8,711 nt of DNA, from the NCBI GenBank assembly GCA_946545105.1, contig CAMNMY010000024.1, positions 1 through 8,711 of the forward strand, given 5' to 3'. The notes beneath the pieces were generated by a model, which worked only from the letters and a program-made list of their open reading frames with translations, did no database searches and was not told where the DNA came from. The position numbers and the translations under genes were made by a program. Of this stretch, positions 1-6,847 are shown piece after piece (the first letter of the stretch is position 1; the number at the start of each line of letters is the position of its first letter). This stretch comes from an uncultured Clostridia bacterium. GTDB lineage: Bacteria > Bacillota_A > Clostridia > Christensenellales > UBA3700.

Positions 1-620
1 TTTCTTAGTTTTTGCCAATTGAAAATATAAATACCCATAGAAGCATTTGTGCTCTTTGGTTGCTTTGGCTTTTCTTCGAATTCATAAACTGAATTATCTG
101 GATTTGTGTTCATGATACCAAATCTTGATGCTTCCTCAATTGGCACGTTAATAACGGCAATTGTACAATCAGCACCCTTTTGCTTATGGTAATCAAGCAT
201 CTTATCATAATCCATCTTGTAGATATGGTCACCAGATAATACTAAAACATATTCTGGAGAGAACTTATCTACGAATTCGATATTTTGGTAAATAGCATTT
301 GCAGTACCTTTATACCAGTCTCCTGATTCTCCACCTTTTGAATATGGAGGTAATACAAATACACCACCTGACAATCTATCTAAGTCCCATGGTTGGCCAT
401 TACCGATATATTGGTTTAAATCGAATGGCTTATATTGTGTTAAAACACCTATAGTATCAATATTTGAATTGACACAATTTGATAGTGGAAAGTCAATAAT
501 TCTATACTTACCACCAAATGATACGGCTGGCTTAGCTACATCTCTAGTAAGAGAATATAGTCTTGTTCCTTGTCCGCCTGCAAGTAGCATTGCTACCGTT
601 TCCTTTTTCAAAGATAACAT
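1..620 (-). CDS. glgC: Glucose-1-phosphate adenylyltransferase (ADP-glucose pyrophosphorylase), 3' end cut off by window edge
   Basis: This enzyme makes ADP-glucose and pyrophosphate from glucose-1-phosphate and ATP, the committed step of bacterial glycogen synthesis in the cytoplasm. I translated 206 codons from the ATG at 618-620 to the window edge, about half of the usual length near 400. Visible motifs are the nucleotide-binding loop [10 protein letters not shown] (residues 12-21), [19 protein letters not shown] (30-48), the catalytic [11 protein letters not shown] (128-138) with Asp131 matching E. coli Asp142, and FEEKP (181-185) whose Lys184 matches the glucose-1-phosphate-binding Lys195. 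The start is fixed by a strong SD, AAGGAGGAG at 630-638, nine bases upstream. The gene starts 35 bp after the glgB stop on the same strand, with no terminator between, so it is the second gene of a glgB-glgC operon. Other glg genes probably follow beyond the edge. The regulatory C-terminal half is not visible, so allosteric behaviour cannot be judged. Confidence 0.97.
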   Translation of the reverse strand, partial: MLSLKKETVAMLLAGGQGTRLYSLTRDVAKPAVSFGGKYRIIDFPLSNCVNSNIDTIGVLTQYKPFDLNQYIGNGQPWDLDRLSGGVFVLPPYSKGGESGDWYKGTANAIYQNIEFVDKFSPEYVLVLSGDHIYKMDYDKMLDYHKQKGADCTIAVINVPIEEASRFGIMNTNPDNSVYEFEEKPKQPKSTNASMGIYIFNWQKLR

Positions 621-655
621 TTAATCTATCTCCTCCTTAATATTTCCCCAATAAA

Positions 656-2554
656 TTACTTCTTAGCTTTCTTGCTCTTTTTTGGAGCATTTGGTTTTAA
701 ATACAATACTGAATTTGCTGGAATCTCCAAATCGATAACAAATTTTTCTCCATGCATTTCACCCGCATGAGCGCTATAAGATACTGGAGTATTTCCTGCA
801 CCACCATATTTTGCCGCATCAGAATTTAGCACAACTTGGTATGTTGTATCTTCTGGAACGCCAATTGAATAGCTTCCACGAGCAACTGGAGAGAAATTAA
901 CAACGACAATTGTATATTCTCCTGCCTTGTTGTATCTCTTGAAAGATACGATGTTTTGAGTGTTGTCATCTGCACAAATCCACTTAAATCCATCATATGT
1001 TGTATCTTGCTCATACATTTCTGAATGTGTCAAATAGTATTTATTTAAATCCTTTACAAACGTGTTTAGGTTTCTATGACTATCATAATCCAACAAGAAC
1101 CAATCTAATTGCTTCTTATAATCCCATTCAATGAATTGTCCAAATTCACAGCCCATGAACAATAGTTTCTTTCCTGGATGGCCCATCATAAATCCTAAGA
1201 ATGCCTTATCGCCATCGAACTTTTGTTGATATTCACCTGGCATCTTATTTAAAAGTGAAGCCTTACCATGAACTACTTCATCATGAGAAATTGGTAAAAT
1301 ATAGTTCTCGCTGTATGCGTAAGTAATTGCAAATGTTATATTGTTATGCATATCTTTTCTAAAGAATGGATTTGCAGAAATATATCTTAACATATCATTC
1401 ATCCATCCCATATTCCACTTGAAGTTAAATCCAAGTCCACCATCATATGCAGGCTTTGTAATCATTGGGAATGCTGTTGATTCTTCAGCAATCATTAATA
1501 CGCCTTTGTTTTCAGATAAAACTGTTGTGTTTAAACTCTTTAAGAAATCAATTGCTTCAAGGTTATAATTTCCACCAAAGCAGTTAGGAATCCATTCGCC
1601 ATTGTTTCTACCATAGTCTAGATATAACATAGAAGCTACAGCATCAACTCTGATACCATCGATATGGAATTCTTTTGTCCAGAACATAGCAGAAGAAATC
1701 AAGAAAGACTTAACTTCGTTTTTGCCATAGTCGAAAATTCTTGTTCCCCATTCTTTATGTTCACACTTCCAATCTTCTTCGTATTCGTATGTCTTTTGTC
1801 CATCAAATTCATAAAGACCATATTCGTCTTTTGGGAAGTGGGCAATAACCCAATCCAAAAATACACCGATTCCGTTTTTATGAAGTGTATCGATAAAATA
1901 CTTGAAATCATCTGGGGTTCCATATCTTGATGTTGGAGCAAACATACCTGTAACTTGGTATCCCCAAGAACCATCAAATGGATATTCCGTAATTGGTAAA
2001 ATTTCTACATGGGTATATCCCATTTCTTTAACATATGCTACAAGATCATTTGCTATGTCCTTATAGTTCATAACATTTCCATCTTGATGTCTTCTCCAGC
2101 TTCCTAAATGAAGTTCATAAATATTCATTGGAGATTCATATGGGTTAACATTTTCTCTAGCCTTAAGCCACTTTGAATCAGACCACTTGTATGAAGATTC
2201 ATAAAGTTTTGATGCGTTTTGTGGTGCTGTTTCAGTATGAAGAGCAAATGGGTCAGACTTCATAATAATTCTGCCATCTTGAGCTTCGATACTATATTTG
2301 TAGTTGTCATAGATTTTTGGACCCTCTACAAATACTTCCCAAATACCATCGCTAATCTTATACATTGGATTTGATGATCTATCCCAATAGTTAAAGTCAC
2401 CAACGACACTAACTGTCTTTGCGTGTGGTGCCCATACTCTGAACACCCATCCTTTCTTTCCCCCTTCAACTATTTGACTAGGACTTAATAATTTGTAAGC
2501 CTCATGATTCGTGCCTTCATGAAACAAATAAACCGGTTGCTTTGTATCAATCAT
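656..2554 (-). CDS. glgB: 1,4-alpha-glucan branching enzyme (GH13)
   Basis: GlgB cuts alpha-1,4 glucan chains and re-attaches the pieces through alpha-1,6 bonds, forming branched glycogen in the cytoplasm. The 632-residue protein is near the short end of the family range. It has a CBM48-type N-terminal beta domain (about 33-125, with WAPHAKTVSVVGDFNYW at 41-57), a GH13 barrel (about 140-510) and a C-terminal beta domain containing the usual VVLNSDAAKYGG. Catalytic residues are present: nucleophile Asp304 in GIRVDA, acid/base Glu357 in MIAEEST, and Asp425 in ISHDEVVHGK. One conserved-motif change is seen: region I reads DWVIAHF (234-240), where the family normally has DWVPAHF or DWVPGHF. The protein ends in a lysine-rich tail (KKSKKAKK). 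The ATG at 2552-2554 is preceded by AAGGAG at 2565-2570, ten bases away. It is the first gene of the operon with glgC. Confidence 0.97.
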   Translation of the reverse strand: MIDTKQPVYLFHEGTNHEAYKLLSPSQIVEGGKKGWVFRVWAPHAKTVSVVGDFNYWDRSSNPMYKISDGIWEVFVEGPKIYDNYKYSIEAQDGRIIMKSDPFALHTETAPQNASKLYESSYKWSDSKWLKARENVNPYESPMNIYELHLGSWRRHQDGNVMNYKDIANDLVAYVKEMGYTHVEILPITEYPFDGSWGYQVTGMFAPTSRYGTPDDFKYFIDTLHKNGIGVFLDWVIAHFPKDEYGLYEFDGQKTYEYEEDWKCEHKEWGTRIFDYGKNEVKSFLISSAMFWTKEFHIDGIRVDAVASMLYLDYGRNNGEWIPNCFGGNYNLEAIDFLKSLNTTVLSENKGVLMIAEESTAFPMITKPAYDGGLGFNFKWNMGWMNDMLRYISANPFFRKDMHNNITFAITYAYSENYILPISHDEVVHGKASLLNKMPGEYQQKFDGDKAFLGFMMGHPGKKLLFMGCEFGQFIEWDYKKQLDWFLLDYDSHRNLNTFVKDLNKYYLTHSEMYEQDTTYDGFKWICADDNTQNIVSFKRYNKAGEYTIVVVNFSPVARGSYSIGVPEDTTYQVVLNSDAAKYGGAGNTPVSYSAHAGEMHGEKFVIDLEIPANSVLYLKPNAPKKSKKAKK

Positions 2555-2587
2555 CTCGTATTAACTCCTTTTTCTTTCAATACTCAA

Positions 2588-2616
2588 ATTATAACATTCA
2601 AGCGCAAGCGATTCAA
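2588..2616 (-). promoter_or_regulatory. Promoter of the glgB-glgC operon
   Basis: Read on the minus strand, -35 TTGAAT (2611-2616) is followed after exactly 17 bases by -10 TATAAT (2588-2593), which is preceded by TGT to give an extended -10 (TGTTATAAT). Transcription should start near 2581, giving a leader of about 27 nt that contains the glgB SD. The hexamer TTGAAT occurs again just upstream of the -10, and the spacer holds a tandem CGCTTG repeat, which could be a regulator site, though no known operator was recognised. Confidence 0.8.
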
Positions 2617-2626
2617 TACGCATTTT

Positions 2627-2668
2627 AATAAAAATATTATAAAATAATACAAACGACTCAAAGTCGCT
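2627..2668 (-). terminator. Weak hairpin terminator after sir2
   Basis: On the minus strand the arms AGCGACT and AGTCGTT (2652-2668) form a 7-bp stem that includes one G-U pair, closed by a 3-nt loop. A T-rich but interrupted tract follows (2627-2650). It lies about 30 bp after the sir2 stop and just upstream of the glgB promoter. The weak stem and broken U run mean some readthrough from the GH13-sir2 unit into glgBC is possible. Confidence 0.5.
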
Positions 2669-2698
2669 AAAAAAGCACATAAAAATAGTGATATTTTG

Positions 2699-3424
2699 CT
2701 AAATTTTTAAACGTGAAAATACTTCGCCCATTGGCTCGTGAAAAGTAATCGTTGCCCTATAATCCGCAAGCGTTGGCGTTTTGTTAATTAAAACGATATC
2801 TTTTCCGTGGTAATAATTAATTAATCCAGCCGCGGGTTGAACGACCAAAGATGTTCCAGCAATAATCAATAAATCCGCATCTTCAATTGCTTGAATTGCG
2901 CCATCAACTATTCGCATATCCAACCCTTCTTCATAAAGTACGACATCTGGTTTTACAACGCCACCACATGAACATAGTGGCACACCTTTTGAATTTTTAA
3001 TAAAATTCACATCATAAAACTTTCTACATTTTGTACAATAATTTCTAAGTACACTTCCGTGTAATTCAAATACGTTTTTCGAGCCAGCTTTTTGATGTAA
3101 CCCATCAATATTTTGAGTAACGATTGCAGATAATTTTCCAGCTTTTTCAAGCTTTGCTAAAGTCTTGTGCGTAATATTTGGTTCAGCATCCAAAAATAGC
3201 ATTCTATCTTTGTAGAATTCATAGAATTCTTCAGTTCTATGAATAAAAAAAGTATGAGAAATAATTTCTTCTGGCGGATATTTATATTTTTGATTATATA
3301 ACCCGTCTTGGCTTCTAAAATCTGGTATTCCAGATTCAGTAGAAACCCCTGCACCGCCAAAGAATACGATGCTATTTGCGTTATCTACTAATGATTGAAA
3401 TTTTTCTAAATCTAAAGCGTTCAT
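2699..3424 (-). CDS. Sir2-family NAD-dependent protein deacylase (sirtuin)
   Basis: Sirtuins remove acyl groups from lysine side chains using NAD, releasing nicotinamide and O-acyl-ADP-ribose. The 241-residue cytoplasmic protein is a normal single-domain bacterial length. Motifs are complete: GAGVSTESGIPDFR (24-37) for NAD binding, TQNIDGLH (103-110), catalytic His122 in ELHG, a zinc site of Cys130/Cys133 (CTKC) plus Cys151/Cys153 (CSC), KPDVVLYEE (158-166) and GTSLVVQPAA (190-199). Tyr71 and Arg74 in FYKDR sit where SIRT5/CobB-type enzymes carry the Tyr-x-x-Arg pair that binds succinyl or malonyl lysine, so the acyl preference is uncertain. The start codon overlaps the stop of the upstream GH13 glucosidase gene (TAATG), which implies one mRNA and coupled translation. 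The stop is TAG. I give no gene symbol because cobB, srtN and npdA are used inconsistently for this group. Confidence 0.95.
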   Translation of the reverse strand: MNALDLEKFQSLVDNANSIVFFGGAGVSTESGIPDFRSQDGLYNQKYKYPPEEIISHTFFIHRTEEFYEFYKDRMLFLDAEPNITHKTLAKLEKAGKLSAIVTQNIDGLHQKAGSKNVFELHGSVLRNYCTKCRKFYDVNFIKNSKGVPLCSCGGVVKPDVVLYEEGLDMRIVDGAIQAIEDADLLIIAGTSLVVQPAAGLINYYHGKDIVLINKTPTLADYRATITFHEPMGEVFSRLKI

Positions 3425-3430
3425 TACTCC
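3422..3430 (-). promoter_or_regulatory. TAATG stop/start overlap with very close GGAG
   Basis: The TAA ending the GH13 gene (3424-3426) shares its last base with the ATG of sir2 (3422-3424). The only SD-like sequence, GGAG at 3427-3430, lies just 2 bases from the ATG, closer than is usual for independent initiation. Sir2 translation therefore probably depends on ribosomes finishing the GH13 gene and restarting. Confidence 0.7.
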
Positions 3431-5124
3431 ACTTCTATTTCATATACCACAGCTTCAAAAGGCTTAATCATTCTGCTCTCTACAGTTATTGAAATTGGTT
3501 CTTTATAGTTTGTTATTGCAAGCTCTGAAGATTTTATCTTCAAATCTTTTGGTATATTAAATTTGACATCCTTATTCTTGAAGTTACAAATAACTAAATA
3601 TCCTCGCTTTCCTATCGTTCTCGTATAAACAAATAGTGATTTATCTTTTTCTAAATAAGGTGTATATTTGCCGGAAATTATCAATTCTTTTCCTAGTCTG
3701 AATTTAATAAATTTTCTATAGAAATTCAAAATTGAATCTTCATCTTTATCTTGGCTTTCTACATTTATCTCAACATGGTTTGGGTTTATCTTCATCCAAG
3801 GCTTTCCTGTTGTAAATCCAGTCAATTCAGAAGCATCCCATTGCATTGGAGTTCTTGCATGGTCTCTTGCTCTTTTTGCCATAGCATTTCTTGCTATAGG
3901 CATCATAAATGGAGCTTTTTGTTTGATGATGCCAAAGATTCTTGTAGCCATAATATCGATATATTCATCTTCTTTTAATTCGATATTTGTCATACCAATC
4001 TCTTGGCCTTGGTAAACATAAGCTGTACCTCTTTGCATTTGCATAGCAACTAAAAGCATCTTACAAGCCAATTCTTTATTCCCTTTTTCATACATAACAA
4101 ATCTTGGCCAAGAACGTGGTTGGTCGTGATTTTCTAAGAACAAAGTTGGTTGAGATGTCAAAGGCAATGTTTGCCAATTAGATAGGATCTTTTTGAACTT
4201 AGGCAAGCTAAGCTTATGTGGGAATACTTGGAAATACATATCTGCATTTACATGTTCAAATGTAAATACTGAATCCAATTCTTCAACAGATTCGTCTATA
4301 CTCTTGAACGCATCTTTAAATGTAATTCCTGCAGCTTCACCAACAGTCATAGTGTCATATCTTCCGAATGCATTTTCATATAGCTCATGCATATATTCGT
4401 GATATCTTGGGCCCATTACATATTGATGTTGTCCAGTTAAAGGCAAATCTTTAAAGAAATTACCATCAGGAAGTCCTTCTGCTTTAGATATGTATGTGAT
4501 AACATCGCATCTAAAACCATCCACGCCCAATTCAAACCAATAATTACAAATATCTTGAACTTCTTTTCTTACCTTAGGATTTTCCCAATTTAAATCTGGT
4601 TGTTTCTTTGAGAATAGATGTAGATAGTATTGATCTGTCGTTTCATCGTATTCCCAGGCTGGGCCAACAAAATTACTCATCCAGTTATTTGGTGGATTCT
4701 TCCCTTTTCCGTCACGCCAGATATAGTAATCTCTATATGGATTATCTTTAGACTTTTTGCTCTCTAAGAACCACTTGTGTTCATCTGATGTATGGTTTAC
4801 AACTAAGTCCATAATTAACTTGATGCCTCTATCGTGCATACCTTTAATCATTTCCTTAAAATCATCCATCGTTCCAAACTCATCCATAATATCTCTATAA
4901 TCCGAAATATCATAGCCATTATCATCGTTTGGTGATTTATAAATCGGAGATAGCCAAATCGCGTTAACTCCCAAAGATTTTATATAATCTAGTTTTGAGA
5001 TAATACCTCTTAAATCGCCTATGCCATCCCCGTTTGAATCGCAAAAGCTTCTTGGATAAATTTGATAAACAACGGCATCTTTATACCATTTAGTTCTAGG
5101 ATTAACAATTAGTTCTTTCTTCAT
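3424..5124 (-). CDS. GH13 alpha-glucosidase, oligo-1,6-glucosidase type
   Basis: This is probably an intracellular glucosidase releasing glucose from the non-reducing end of isomaltose-type oligosaccharides and short glycogen or starch fragments. The 566 residues match the usual 550-570 of the family, and there is no signal peptide. The N-terminus WYKDAVVYQIYPRSF (13-27) and the block DSNGDGIGDLRGIISKLDY (29-47) are diagnostic. Region I is DLVVNHTS (106-113). Region II is GFRCDVITYISK with nucleophile Asp207. Val208 follows, and a valine here is the known marker for alpha-1,6 preference (Thr marks alpha-1,4). Acid/base Glu263 is in MTVGE and Asp334 in ENHDQPR. A short C-terminal beta domain begins near 480. 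Trehalose-6-phosphate hydrolase (treC) is a related alternative, but the Val208 context and overall sequence favour oligo-1,6-glucosidase. It is first in a two-gene unit with sir2. Confidence 0.93.
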   Translation of the reverse strand: MKKELIVNPRTKWYKDAVVYQIYPRSFCDSNGDGIGDLRGIISKLDYIKSLGVNAIWLSPIYKSPNDDNGYDISDYRDIMDEFGTMDDFKEMIKGMHDRGIKLIMDLVVNHTSDEHKWFLESKKSKDNPYRDYYIWRDGKGKNPPNNWMSNFVGPAWEYDETTDQYYLHLFSKKQPDLNWENPKVRKEVQDICNYWFELGVDGFRCDVITYISKAEGLPDGNFFKDLPLTGQHQYVMGPRYHEYMHELYENAFGRYDTMTVGEAAGITFKDAFKSIDESVEELDSVFTFEHVNADMYFQVFPHKLSLPKFKKILSNWQTLPLTSQPTLFLENHDQPRSWPRFVMYEKGNKELACKMLLVAMQMQRGTAYVYQGQEIGMTNIELKEDEYIDIMATRIFGIIKQKAPFMMPIARNAMAKRARDHARTPMQWDASELTGFTTGKPWMKINPNHVEINVESQDKDEDSILNFYRKFIKFRLGKELIISGKYTPYLEKDKSLFVYTRTIGKRGYLVICNFKNKDVKFNIPKDLKIKSSELAITNYKEPISITVESRMIKPFEAVVYEIEVE

Positions 5125-5128
5125 AATT

Positions 5129-5133
5129 CCCCC
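5129..5133 (-). promoter_or_regulatory. Unusual ribosome binding site (GGGGG) of the GH13 gene
   Basis: The only SD-like sequence before the ATG at 5122-5124 is a run of five G followed by AATT, giving a 4-base spacing. It can pair with the CCUCC core of 16S rRNA through one G-U pair. The ClC gene has a similarly close site with the same AATTATG junction, so short spacing seems tolerated in this genome. Confidence 0.55.
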
Positions 5134-5142
5134 ACTAATTTA

Positions 5143-5171
5143 ATTATAATATTTTGCTTTTTAATAATAAA
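5143..5171 (-). promoter_or_regulatory. Promoter of the GH13-sir2 unit
   Basis: A consensus -10 TATAAT lies at 5143-5148 on the minus strand. The best-spaced -35 (17 bases) is the weak TTTATT at 5166-5171. Predicted initiation near 5136 gives a leader of about 12 nt. The weak -35 suggests that an activator may be needed, but none is identifiable. Confidence 0.6.
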
Positions 5172-5172
5172 G

Positions 5173-5189
5173 AGGCATTTTAATTGCCT
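5173..5189. repeat. Short inverted repeat AGGCA-N7-TGCCT in the divergent intergenic region
   Basis: Five-base arms (5173-5177 and 5185-5189) flank an AT-only 7-base centre. It lies between the two divergent promoters. The right arm overlaps the proposed -35 of the ABC-F gene, and the left arm is just upstream of the GH13 -35. It could be an operator, but repeats this short occur by chance in AT-rich DNA. Confidence 0.35.
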
Positions 5190-5213
5190 AAATTCACGCT
5201 TTCTAGTTAATAT
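5184..5213 (+). promoter_or_regulatory. Promoter of the ABC-F gene, possibly giving a leaderless mRNA
   Basis: -35 TTGCCT (5184-5189) and -10 TAATAT (5208-5213) are 18 bases apart. The normal distance from the -10 puts the first transcribed base at about 5220, which is the A of the ATG. No SD is visible in the 40 bases before the ATG, consistent with leaderless initiation. Confidence 0.5.
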
Positions 5214-5219
5214 ATAACC

Positions 5220-6764
5220 ATGAGCATTTTAACAATCACAAACCTATCTCATGTATTTGACGAAAAGCAATTGTTCGATGGAGCTAACCTAACAGTTAAC
5301 AATGGCGAACATATTGGCGTTGTCGGCCTAAATGGCGCAGGCAAATCTACCTTCATGAATATCATTGCCGGCAACCTATCTCAAGATGGTGGTGAAGTTA
5401 AATGGTTAAACGGCATCCGCTGGGGTTATTTAGATCAACATGCAAACATTGATAGATCACTTGGGGTTATGGAGTATTTAAAAACTTCTTTTCAATATCT
5501 ATTTGATTTAGAAACAGAACTAAATTCCCTATATGAACAAATGGGAGATGCTGATGAAAAAACTTTAAATGCTTTAATTGAAAAAACCGCTAAAATGCAA
5601 GAGCGTTTAGATAATGCAGGCTTTTACGATTTAGAATCAAAAATCAAAAAAGTCGCTACAGGTCTCGGAATTAACAACTATGGCTACGATACTTTAATTG
5701 CTACACTATCTGGTGGTCAACGTGCTAAATTGATGCTAGCAAAGCTTTTACTACAAGATTTAGATGTAATGCTTTTAGATGAGCCGACTAACTTTTTAGA
5801 TTTAGAACAAATAGATTGGTTGAACAAATACTTAAATGCGTTTAAAGGCACATTCATTCTTGTTTCTCACGATACACAGTTCTTAAATGATACTTGTAAA
5901 ATAATCATAAATATTGAGAACGCACAAATAACGAAGTATTGGTGTTCATATAATGAATACTTAATTCAACACGAACAAAAGGCACAACAATATAGAGACG
6001 ACTATGAGCGCCAACAACAGCAAATAAAGAAAATGGAAGAATATATTGCTAAGAATAAAGCAAGAGCTGCTACCGCTGGTATGGCCGCATCAAGACAAAA
6101 GATGTTAGATAGAATTGATGTAATGGCAAAGCCTGTATCTACGGTAAAACCTGTTTTTGAATTCCCTTATGTTCAAATTCTTACAAGGCATTTATTGGAA
6201 GTTAAAAAGCTTGAGATTGGATATGATGGCAATGCTATTTTGCCACCTATAGATTTATCTATGACATCGGATACAAAAATGTGGATAAGAGGAACAAATG
6301 GTCTTGGAAAGACCACCCTATTAAAGACTTTAATGCATAAGCTTCCAGCAATTTCTGGAACTTTTGATTTCCATCTTCAAACAAAAATTAATTATGTTGA
6401 ACAAGATTTGGAATTTAGAACTAAGAGCATATCTGCTACAACCTTTATGAATGAGATGTTTCCAAAGATGAGTGCCAAAGAAATTAGATCTGAACTTGCT
6501 AAGGTAGGTCTTCGTGGAGATTTAGCTACAAAACCTGTAAATCAGTTATCTGGAGGCGAACAAGTAAAAATTAAATTGTGTGCAATTATGCAAAAACCTT
6601 CAAATCTTCTTATTCTAGACGAGCCAACAAACCATCTAGACGTCAACGCGAAGGATGCACTATTTGATGCTCTACAAGACTATAAAGGCGCCATATTATT
6701 AGTAACGCACGAACCCGAATACGCAAACAGAATTTGCACAGATATTTTTGATATTAAATTCTAA
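5220..6764 (+). CDS. ABC-F family ATPase (ribosome-associated, not a transporter)
   Basis: ABC-F proteins are soluble twin-ATPase proteins that bind the ribosomal E site, helping stalled or initiating ribosomes; some protect against ribosome-targeting antibiotics. The 514-residue protein has two nucleotide-binding domains and no membrane segment. NBD1 has Walker A GLNGAGKS (36-43), signature LSGGQ (163-167), Walker B with Glu188 and His217. NBD2 has GTNGLGKT (358-365), LSGGE (443-447), Walker B with Glu468 and His497. An arm-like helical insert lies near 92-145. The charged linker at about 245-305, with AKNKARAATAGMAASRQKMLDRI-like features, corresponds to the P-site tRNA interaction motif. 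It ends soon after NBD2, with no C-terminal extension. I cannot place it in a subfamily; a housekeeping role in the YbiT/YkpA or YdiF style is as likely as resistance. An in-frame stop at 5208-5210 and Walker A at residue 36 leave this ATG as the only sensible start. Confidence 0.93.
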   Translation: MSILTITNLSHVFDEKQLFDGANLTVNNGEHIGVVGLNGAGKSTFMNIIAGNLSQDGGEVKWLNGIRWGYLDQHANIDRSLGVMEYLKTSFQYLFDLETELNSLYEQMGDADEKTLNALIEKTAKMQERLDNAGFYDLESKIKKVATGLGINNYGYDTLIATLSGGQRAKLMLAKLLLQDLDVMLLDEPTNFLDLEQIDWLNKYLNAFKGTFILVSHDTQFLNDTCKIIINIENAQITKYWCSYNEYLIQHEQKAQQYRDDYERQQQQIKKMEEYIAKNKARAATAGMAASRQKMLDRIDVMAKPVSTVKPVFEFPYVQILTRHLLEVKKLEIGYDGNAILPPIDLSMTSDTKMWIRGTNGLGKTTLLKTLMHKLPAISGTFDFHLQTKINYVEQDLEFRTKSISATTFMNEMFPKMSAKEIRSELAKVGLRGDLATKPVNQLSGGEQVKIKLCAIMQKPSNLLILDEPTNHLDVNAKDALFDALQDYKGAILLVTHEPEYANRICTDIFDIKF

Positions 6765-6812
6765 AAAAAAGAAGCCCAATTTTTTAATACCGGGCTTCAA
6801 TTCTTTTATACT
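6763..6812. terminator. Bidirectional terminator between ABC-F and ClC genes
   Basis: Seven-base arms GAAGCCC (6771-6777) and GGGCTTC (6792-6798) enclose a 14-base AT-rich loop. On the minus strand the hairpin is followed by eight T, an excellent rho-independent terminator for transcripts arriving from the ClC side. On the plus strand it is followed by AATTCTTTTAT, a weaker tail serving ABC-F. The A run overlaps the ABC-F stop codon. Confidence 0.85.
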
Positions 6813-6847
6813 AATGTGTTGCACTTAATATGATAATTCACCTGGAC

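Noticed and set aside
1341..1930. Plus-strand open frames inside glgB, and similar frames inside the GH13 and ClC genes
   Set aside because: They lie wholly antisense to well-conserved genes, have no recognisable domain or SD, and their sequences look like random complements.
2601..2620. cre-like sequence in the glgB promoter around the TTGAATCGCTTG stretch
   Set aside because: The spacing between TG and CG is one base too short for the cre consensus on this strand.
3424..5124. Trehalose-6-phosphate hydrolase (treC) identity for the GH13 gene
   Set aside because: The block after the nucleophile, and Val208 next to it, match oligo-1,6-glucosidases better, and no trehalose PTS or treR neighbour is present.
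5191..5204. Possible CcpA catabolite (cre) site upstream of the GH13 gene, AGAAAGCGTGAATT on the minus strand
   Set aside because: Only about 10 of 14 positions fit TGWAANCGNTNWCA, and both ends of the consensus are missing. This is too weak to annotate.
6799..6847. Possible small gene or RNA between the two terminators
   Set aside because: About 50 bp only, with no start codon and SD, no conserved fold and no promoter of its own.
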